Shown: piece by piece, positions 36,674-41,527 of the stretch | Layout of the letters: every line of letters starts with the position of its first letter | Numbering within the stretch: the stretch's first letter is position 1 | Source of the DNA: JBBQER01 sp038320885 | GTDB taxonomy: Bacteria > Actinomycetota > Acidimicrobiia > IMCC26256 > PALSA-610 | Direction of reading: 5' to 3' | DNA: 41,527 nt | Assembly: GCA_038320885.1 (NCBI GenBank) | Contig: JBBQER010000023.1 | Location: 1 to 41,527, forward strand | Notes under the pieces: model-generated | Database searches by the model: none | Told to the model about the DNA's origin: nothing | Seen by the model: only the letters and a program-made list of their open reading frames with translations | Program-made: the position numbers and the translations under genes

Positions 36674-39600
36674 GTGATCGAGGACGGTCAACGCGCGCGA
36701 GGCCGCATCGACCATGTGCTGAAGGGGCTGGTGCGACCGGCCATCCACGGCGATCGCGCGCCACTCGCGGTGTCGGCTTTTCACGTGCACGGCGAGCCCA
36801 TCGCTGTGTCCGATGCACGCGCCGGCGACTACGTGCCGTTCGAGGTGGGCGAGGCGTGGGGCGGCGCCTGGGACACGACCTGGTTCCGGATGCGCGCCAC
36901 GATCCCGGCCGAGTGGCAAGGCGCTGAGGTCGTCGGCTTGTTCGATCTCGGCGGGGGCGGCATGGTCGGGTTCACCGCCGAAGGACTGGTGTGGGACGGC
37001 GACCAGCTCCGCCAGGGACTGCACCTGAAGCACCGCGAGTACGTGGTCGCGAAGCCCGCAACCGGTGGCGAAGCGGTCGAGTTGTTGATCGAGGCCGCGG
37101 CCAACCCGATCCCGCCGTGGGGTACCGACCCGTGGCCGCTCCTGATGCCCGACGTGAACGGACCACCGATCTACCGGCTGGGCCAGGCCGAGCTCGCGGT
37201 CGCGAGACGCGACGTCGAGGCGTTGTACTTCGACATACTCGTGCTCTCGCAGCTCGTCGACGTGATCGGCAGTTGCGACGAGCGCGGTGCCGGCGTGTGG
37301 GCATCGCTCCAAGAGGCATGCGACCTGATCGAGCGGGACGAGCGTTTGAGCTCCGAGACGGTGGCCGCGGCGCGGGCCGAGCTCGCGCCGGTACTCGCGA
37401 CCCGCGCCGGCTCCGCGGCACACCACGTGAGCGCCATCGGTCACGCGCACATCGATACCGCATGGCTTTGGCCGATCCGCGAGACCAAGCGCAAGTGCGT
37501 GCGCACGTTTTCCAACGCGCTGCGACTCATGGAGGACTATCCCGAATACAAGTTCTCGGCGTCGCAGGCCCAGCAGTACCAATGGATCAAGGAGCGATAC
37601 CCGAAGCTCTACGACCGCATTCGCGCGCAGGTCGAGGCGGGCCGGTTCGAACCGGTCGGCAGCATGTGGGTCGAGGCAGATTGCAATATCCCGTCGGGCG
37701 AGTCGCTCGTGCGCCAGATCGTGCACGGCAAGCGCTTCTTCCTCGACGAGCTCGGGCGGGAGACAACCGACCTCTGGCTCCCCGACGTGTTCGGGTACTC
37801 GGCCGCGCTGCCGCAGATCCTGAAGGAAGCCGGCGTCTCGACGTTTCTCACGCAGAAGATGTCGTGGAGTGAGATCAACCGATTCCCGCACAGCACGTTC
37901 TGGTGGGAGGGGATCGACGGCACGCGCGTCCTCACGCACTTCCCGCCGGCTGACACGTACAACGGCGACATGAGTGTGGGCGAGCTCGCGAAGGCGGAGC
38001 GCCAGCACCGGCAGTCGGCACAGTCGAACCGGTCGCTCTATCCGTTCGGATACGGCGACGGCGGAGGGGGCCCGACGCGGGCGATGCTCGAGTCGGCGCG
38101 GCGGTTAGCGGACCTCGACGGAGCGCCGAGCGTCGAGCTCGACACGGTCGCCGGGTTCTGGGACAAGGTGCGGGCCGAGTCGTCGGATCTCCCGGTGTGG
38201 GTCGGCGAGCTCTACCTCGAGTACCACCGGGGCACCTACACCACGAACGGCCCGATCAAGCGCGCCAACCGCCGCAACGAGCAGGCGCTGCGCGCGGCGG
38301 AGCTCTGGTCGGTTGCCGTCGCGCTGCTGCCGATCCGCTCGGAACCGTATCCGGCCGCCATGCTCGACGAGGCGTGGAAGCTGCTCTTGCTCAACCAGTT
38401 CCACGACATCATCCCCGGCTCGAGCATTCACTGGGCCAACGAGGATTGCCTCCGCGATCACGACCTCATCGCGGCGGACACGGGCGATCAAATCTTCAGC
38501 GCCCAGATGGCGATCGCCGATCAGGTCGACACCGCGGCGATGACGCGTCCGTTCGTGATCTTCAACCCGGCTTCCCACGATCGCCACGACTTGGTCGAGA
38601 TCCCGCGTCCCAAAGGAACGGTGTTGGTGCCGGTCGACGTTCCCGCGTGCGGCTGGGTCGCGGTCGACGTCGACGCGGTGCGGCCACCGACCGGGCCCGC
38701 GGTGAACGTCACCGATCGTCTGCTGGAGAATGAGATTCTGCGCGTCACGTGGGACGACGACGGTCTGCTCACATCGGTGTTCGACAAGGAGAACGACCGG
38801 GAAGTGCTCGCGCCCGGTACACGCGGCAACGTTTTCCAGCTCCACGACGATAATCCGAAGGAGTTCGACGCGTGGAACGTCGACATCGACTATCTCGACC
38901 ACCGGGTCGACCTCACCGCGGTGACGTCGATCAGGGTCGTCGAGCGCGAGGCGCTCCGCGGATCCGTCCGGTTCGTCCGCGAGTTCGGCGCGTCGCGGAT
39001 CACGCAGACGGCCCGACTGGCCGGTGGATCGCGCCGTCTCGACTTCGACACCGAGGTCGACTGGCACGAGCGCCACAAGTTCCTGAAGGTTGCGTTCCCG
39101 GTCGACGTGCTCGCGAGCCGGGCGACGTACGAGATCCAGTACGGCCACCTCGAGCGCCCGACGCACACGAACACGTCGTGGGACGTTGCGCGTTTCGAAG
39201 TGTGCGCGCACCGTTGGGCCGACCTGAGCGAGCCGGGCTACGGGGTCGCGTTGTTGAACGACTGCAAGTACGGCTACGACATCCAGGGCAACGTGATGCG
39301 CCTCTCGTTGCTGCGGGCGCCGGGCTGGCCCGACCCGGAGTCCGATCAGGGTTCGCATAGGTTCGCCTACGCACTCTTTCCGCACGCCGGCGATCTCCGC
39401 GAGGCCGGCGTCGTCGCCGAGGCGGAAGCATTCAACCTGCCGCTCCAAGAGATCGCGGTCAAAAGTGCTCCCGGCTCCGCGGCAGCGCGCTCGTCGATCG
39501 TCAGCATCGATCAGCCCAACGTGACCGTCGAAGCGGTGAAGATGGCCGATCGCGAAGACGCGGTGGTCGTCCGCCTCTGCGAGGTGTGGGGCCAGCGAGG

Positions 39601-39757
39601 TCCGGTGCGGGTCACCTTCGATCGACCGGTGCATTCCGCGGTGCGCACCGACGTGCTCGAGCGTGACGTGGGTCCCGCGACCGTCGTCGACGGCTGCGTC
39701 GATCTCGATCTCCGCCCCTTCGAGCTCGTCACGCTGAAACTCGTACTCGCTCGTTAG
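36674..39757 (+). CDS. Alpha-mannosidase, glycoside hydrolase family 38
   Basis: A 1027-residue GH38 enzyme. An N-terminal beta domain (about 1-245) precedes the catalytic barrel: GHAHIDTAWLWPIRETKRK, with zinc ligands His259 and Asp261; LWLPDVFGYSAALPQIL with the nucleophile Asp371; WWEGIDGTRVLTHFPP; then the helical bundle with LNQFHDIIPGSSI, whose His is a zinc ligand. The C-terminal half is the beta-sandwich typical of the family (ENEILRVTWDDDGLLTSVFD, FNLPLQEI). It removes alpha-mannose from glycans or mannosides; without a signal peptide it is cytoplasmic and probably recycles internal or imported mannosides. Leaderless start is supported by TAGCGT six bases before the GTG. Confidence 0.92.
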   Translation: MIEDGQRARGRIDHVLKGLVRPAIHGDRAPLAVSAFHVHGEPIAVSDARAGDYVPFEVGEAWGGAWDTTWFRMRATIPAEWQGAEVVGLFDLGGGGMVGFTAEGLVWDGDQLRQGLHLKHREYVVAKPATGGEAVELLIEAAANPIPPWGTDPWPLLMPDVNGPPIYRLGQAELAVARRDVEALYFDILVLSQLVDVIGSCDERGAGVWASLQEACDLIERDERLSSETVAAARAELAPVLATRAGSAAHHVSAIGHAHIDTAWLWPIRETKRKCVRTFSNALRLMEDYPEYKFSASQAQQYQWIKERYPKLYDRIRAQVEAGRFEPVGSMWVEADCNIPSGESLVRQIVHGKRFFLDELGRETTDLWLPDVFGYSAALPQILKEAGVSTFLTQKMSWSEINRFPHSTFWWEGIDGTRVLTHFPPADTYNGDMSVGELAKAERQHRQSAQSNRSLYPFGYGDGGGGPTRAMLESARRLADLDGAPSVELDTVAGFWDKVRAESSDLPVWVGELYLEYHRGTYTTNGPIKRANRRNEQALRAAELWSVAVALLPIRSEPYPAAMLDEAWKLLLLNQFHDIIPGSSIHWANEDCLRDHDLIAADTGDQIFSAQMAIADQVDTAAMTRPFVIFNPASHDRHDLVEIPRPKGTVLVPVDVPACGWVAVDVDAVRPPTGPAVNVTDRLLENEILRVTWDDDGLLTSVFDKENDREVLAPGTRGNVFQLHDDNPKEFDAWNVDIDYLDHRVDLTAVTSIRVVEREALRGSVRFVREFGASRITQTARLAGGSRRLDFDTEVDWHERHKFLKVAFPVDVLASRATYEIQYGHLERPTHTNTSWDVARFEVCAHRWADLSEPGYGVALLNDCKYGYDIQGNVMRLSLLRAPGWPDPESDQGSHRFAYALFPHAGDLREAGVVAEAEAFNLPLQEIAVKSAPGSAAARSSIVSIDQPNVTVEAVKMADREDAVVVRLCEVWGQRGPVRVTFDRPVHSAVRTDVLERDVGPATVVDGCVDLDLRPFELVTLKLVLAR

Positions 39758-40446
39758 TCGAAAAGCTCCCCGCCGTTCACCCCTTCTTGCTCGCCGCTTT
39801 GGCACGCGTGAATGGCTCGGTCGAGAAGCGCGGGGTCTCCATCCCAACGATTGATGAGTGCCAGAAGCGGTGGCAGCAGCGCCGGGTCCGCGAACGCGCG
39901 CGCTGCGTCGACGGCGAGCCGATCTACCGTCGATGCGCGTAGCTTGTCCGCGATCAGATCGCGCACGAGCGGATCACGGCGTTGCGCCAACCCGACGAGC
40001 GCTTCGAGCTGCGTGTCGATATCCGAGTCCCATAGTCGAGCTCGCAACGTCTCTCGAATAGCCGGCGAGTCAAGGTCGAGAATTACGCCTAGGCCAAATG
40101 TCGCCTCATAGCGAACCTCCGCGGACGGGTCGTTCGAGAGTGACATCAAAGCTTCGGCGATGCGAGCCTTTGCCGGCGCGGACTCTGCTCCGCCGGGCAG
40201 TGCTCGCGTCACCGCGAGCCGGACGCCGTCGTCAGCATGAGCGACGTAGGGAAGCAATGCAATACTCGCCGCGTCATTCCATGCGGCATGCAACGCTTGA
40301 GCAACTGCGATCAGGATCTGTGGATCTTGCGTAGGTGACAACATCGCCGTGAGCTGCGGCACGACCTCAGCGCAGCGTTCGGGGTGTCCATCGACTCTCG
40401 CGCGCAGCCCGTTTACCCGCTCGATGAGTTCCGCGGGCGTCGTCAC
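39754..40446 (-). CDS. HEAT-repeat protein
   Basis: A 230-residue all-helical protein built of about five HEAT-like repeats: VVPQLTAMLSPTQDPQILIA, VAQALHAAWNDAASIALLPY, DDGVRLAVTRALPGG, DPSAEVRYEATFGLGVIL and DSDIDTQLEALVGLAQRRDP, each with the D-x-x-V/T-R/Q-x-x-A pattern. Such scaffolds bind other proteins; immunity-like and phycobilin-lyase-like relatives exist, so no role can be given. GTG start with CACAAT six bases upstream. The last four bases overlap the mannosidase end. Base composition is slightly less GC-rich than its neighbours. A paired repeat element lies just upstream. Confidence 0.72.
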   Translation of the reverse strand: MTTPAELIERVNGLRARVDGHPERCAEVVPQLTAMLSPTQDPQILIAVAQALHAAWNDAASIALLPYVAHADDGVRLAVTRALPGGAESAPAKARIAEALMSLSNDPSAEVRYEATFGLGVILDLDSPAIRETLRARLWDSDIDTQLEALVGLAQRRDPLVRDLIADKLRASTVDRLAVDAARAFADPALLPPLLALINRWDGDPALLDRAIHACQSGEQEGVNGGELFD

Positions 40447-40460
40447 GAGTCAATTGTGCT

Positions 40461-40533
40461 CCGTTCGCGGCGCTCTGATGTGAATTTGTGTCGTCCAACG
40501 GCACCTATTCGCGTTTGATGAGAAAGCGTGACG
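40461..40533 (-). repeat. Paired ~32-bp repeat element, 40-bp period (copy B)
   Basis: Read on the minus strand, unit one is at 40533-40504 and unit two at 40493-40461. The core CATCA anchors are exactly 40 bases apart, as at 32395. Unit one contains CACGCTTTCTCATCAAACGC followed by GAAT, matching copy A with two changes; unit two has TTCACATCAGAGCGCC, shared with copy A unit two for TTCACATCAGAG. It lies between the anti-sigma gene and the HEAT gene, in the same orientation to transcription as copy A. Confidence 0.65.
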
Positions 40534-40536
40534 CTC

Positions 40537-40551
40537 GGGCGGGGGGGCGGG
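40537..40551 (+). other. G-quadruplex motif with one-base loops
   Basis: Four G tracts: GGG-C-GGG-G-GGG-C-GGG in 15 bases on the plus strand, directly downstream of the anti-sigma gene stop and next to the paired repeat. This meets the strict G3N1 quadruplex form. The RNA of the minus-strand genes would be C-rich here. Confidence 0.5.
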
Positions 40552-40579
40552 CCGTGCGTGCGGCGGCGGGGAGGTGGAG

Positions 40580-40969
40580 CTAGCTGAACGCGCCGGCGAA
40601 CGTCACCCACACGCTCTTGCCCGGACCGTCCGCGTCGACGCCCCAGCGATCGCAGAGCGCCTCGACGAGAACCAACCCGCGACCACCGTCGTCGTCGGGT
40701 AGCTCCCGGCGCGCGACCGTGAGTCCGCCGGCGTCGTCGGCGACGCGGAGCAGGAGATCCGACCCGGTGCCTTCCAACGACAGCACCGGCGACGAGTGGG
40801 CGTGGACGATCGCGTTCGCGACGAGCTCATTGGCCACGAGCATCGCCGGTTCGATGGTCTCCTCGTCGACGTTCCACTCGCGCAGGGTCTCCGCGACGAA
40901 GCGCCGTCCCTCACCGAGACTCGAGGGGTCGGCGGCGAGGTGCACGAGTGCTTCGCGGGTCGGTGCCAC
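40580..40969 (-). CDS. RsbW-like anti-sigma factor (GHKL ATP-binding)
   Basis: A 129-residue GHKL kinase-fold protein. The N box is LVANELVANAIVHAHSSP (Glu, Asn and His of the ATP-Mg site), LLLRVADDAGG the G1 box (DxAGG), and DDDGGRGLVLVEALCDRWG the G2 box. Such proteins bind a sigma factor and phosphorylate a STAS partner. GTG 40969 overlaps the TAG of the STAS gene by one base (TAGTG), so the two are translated together; a longer frame upstream would overlap that gene and is rejected. Confidence 0.85.
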   Translation of the reverse strand: MAPTREALVHLAADPSSLGEGRRFVAETLREWNVDEETIEPAMLVANELVANAIVHAHSSPVLSLEGTGSDLLLRVADDAGGLTVARRELPDDDGGRGLVLVEALCDRWGVDADGPGKSVWVTFAGAFS

Positions 40970-41298
40970 TACTGGTGTGATCCCTCCACCACGAATTCGC
41001 CCCACACGCCACTGATCTCGAGGACGCGGCGACACGCGGCCGACGGGTTCGCCAACAGGAACTGCGTTCCGATTGCTTCCGCTTGGCGGTTCGCGGCGAG
41101 CAGCTCGCGGACTCCCGACGAATCGAGGAACGTCACCGCCGAGAGGTCGACGCGAGCAGTGCCGCTCTCGTCGCCGACGAGCGACGCGAGCTCCTGCGCG
41201 AAGCGAGCCGCCGACGAGAGATCGACCTCGCCCACCACCGCGAGCATGGGAGTGCCCGCCTGTTCGGACCGTTTGTAATCCACGTCCCAGTCGGTCAT
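40969..41298 (-). CDS. STAS-domain anti-anti-sigma factor (RsbV/SpoIIAA-like)
   Basis: A 109-residue single STAS domain. AVVGEVDLSSAARFAQEL is the first strand-helix unit and VTFLDSSGVRELLAANRQA carries the DSSG loop whose Ser is phosphorylated by the partner kinase. Unphosphorylated protein would bind the anti-sigma factor encoded directly downstream and free its sigma factor. GGTGAGG precedes the ATG. No sigma factor gene lies in the visible part of the cluster. Confidence 0.87.
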   Translation of the reverse strand: MTDWDVDYKRSEQAGTPMLAVVGEVDLSSAARFAQELASLVGDESGTARVDLSAVTFLDSSGVRELLAANRQAEAIGTQFLLANPSAACRRVLEISGVWGEFVVEGSHQ

Positions 41299-41331
41299 CG
41301 CGTCCTCACCTTTCGATTCCGTCGATTCCGC

Positions 41332-41527
41332 TCATGCATCGATCCGAAGGACCACGACGGCGACGTCATCACGGGGTTCCGCCGGCCCGTAGTCGCTGAC
41401 CGCGGCGATGATCGCGTCGGCGACCTCGTCGACACTGTCACCCGCGTGGCTGATCGCGTCCATGAGGCGCTCCTCACCGAACAGATCCTGGTTGCGGTGA
41501 TGGGCCTCGGTCACGCCGTCGGTGTAG
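41332..41527 (-). CDS. SpoIIE/RsbU-type PP2C phosphatase, C-terminal end (cut by window edge)
   Basis: The frame is open to the window end, beginning YTDGVTEAHHRNQDLFGEER, the late motif of SpoIIE-type phosphatases in which the Asp binds metal; it ends EPRDDVAVVVLRIDA, also canonical (DDxxxxVL). Upstream parts, probably with sensory domains, lie outside the window. It would dephosphorylate the STAS protein encoded 33 bases downstream, completing an RsbU-V-W partner-switching set for stress or light control of a sigma factor. Confidence 0.85.
   Translation of the reverse strand, partial: YTDGVTEAHHRNQDLFGEERLMDAISHAGDSVDEVADAIIAAVSDYGPAEPRDDVAVVVLRIDA

Noticed and set aside
1..41527. Mobile element, prophage or genomic island
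   Set aside because: No transposase, integrase, recombinase or phage structural motif in any frame examined; no tRNA with flanking direct repeats; composition is even apart from a slightly lower GC in the HEAT gene.

Overview
The window looks like ordinary chromosome from a high-GC actinobacterium, most likely one of the lipid- and steroid-degrading lineages (Acidimicrobiia or a Mycobacterium relative). The evidence is: GC-rich codon use throughout; two FadD-type acyl-CoA ligases, two acyl-CoA dehydrogenases, two luciferase-like (LLM) oxidoreductases and a deazaflavin nitroreductase-like protein (an F420-rich repertoire); a mycobacterial AtsA-like sulfatase; an SCO6745-family protein; an RsbV/W/U-type switch; and many start codons lying 6-7 nt behind a TANNNT box, the actinobacterial leaderless pattern. 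I see no transposase, integrase, phage module, tRNA, rRNA or CRISPR. The taxonomic call is inference; no database search was run.

Layout. 1-3300: end of an aldo/keto reductase, flavodoxin-like protein, SnoaL-like protein, PaaI-type thioesterase coupled to a two-repeat alpha/beta-barrel-like protein, and a cytochrome P460-like lipoprotein. 3300-8750: FadD19-like ligase divergent from a Rieske oxygenase, a lipoprotein, and a FadD17-like ligase. 8800-12920: AtsA-like sulfatase coupled to a DUF2207 membrane protein. 12977-15703: frameshifted LLM oxidoreductase, MarR regulator, glycine-oxidase-like flavoprotein. 15785-18138: two divergent acyl-CoA dehydrogenases, possibly two subunits of one enzyme. 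18189-20949: phosphotransferase, a second frameshifted gene, an amidohydrolase. 21071-24009: a tightly packed five-gene operon (2OG-Fe(II) oxygenase, formaldehyde-activating enzyme Fae, SCO6745 protein, dihydroxyacetophenone-dioxygenase-like cupin, deazaflavin nitroreductase). 24077-27826: pirin, a 47-residue basic protein, TesB-like thioesterase, limonene-epoxide-hydrolase-type protein, aldo/keto reductase. 28117-34063: GNAT and ABM proteins, a reductase fused to a membrane domain, an amidase, an LLM oxidoreductase, a MetF-like protein and a phosphoesterase. 34085-40446: D-aminoacylase-type amidohydrolase, an unknown protein, a GH38 alpha-mannosidase and a HEAT-repeat protein. 40580-41527: the anti-sigma / anti-anti-sigma / phosphatase module.

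How it fits together. Much of the window suits oxidation of branched or steroid-like acids: CoA activation, dehydrogenation, thioesterases, epoxide hydrolase and oxygenases. Two 14-bp sites match the published KstR operator form TnnAACnnGTTnnA (one perfect, one with a single mismatch), directly upstream of the D-aminoacylase-type gene and of the second LLM oxidoreductase. The most unusual system is the Fae-containing operon, which suggests an oxygenase reaction that releases formaldehyde, with its capture enzyme encoded in the same transcript. The most unusual non-coding item is a two-copy, 40-bp-period repeat found at two intergenic sites 8 kb apart, in the same orientation relative to transcription at both.

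Two genes carry single-base indels in G runs; these look more like sequence errors than real decay.
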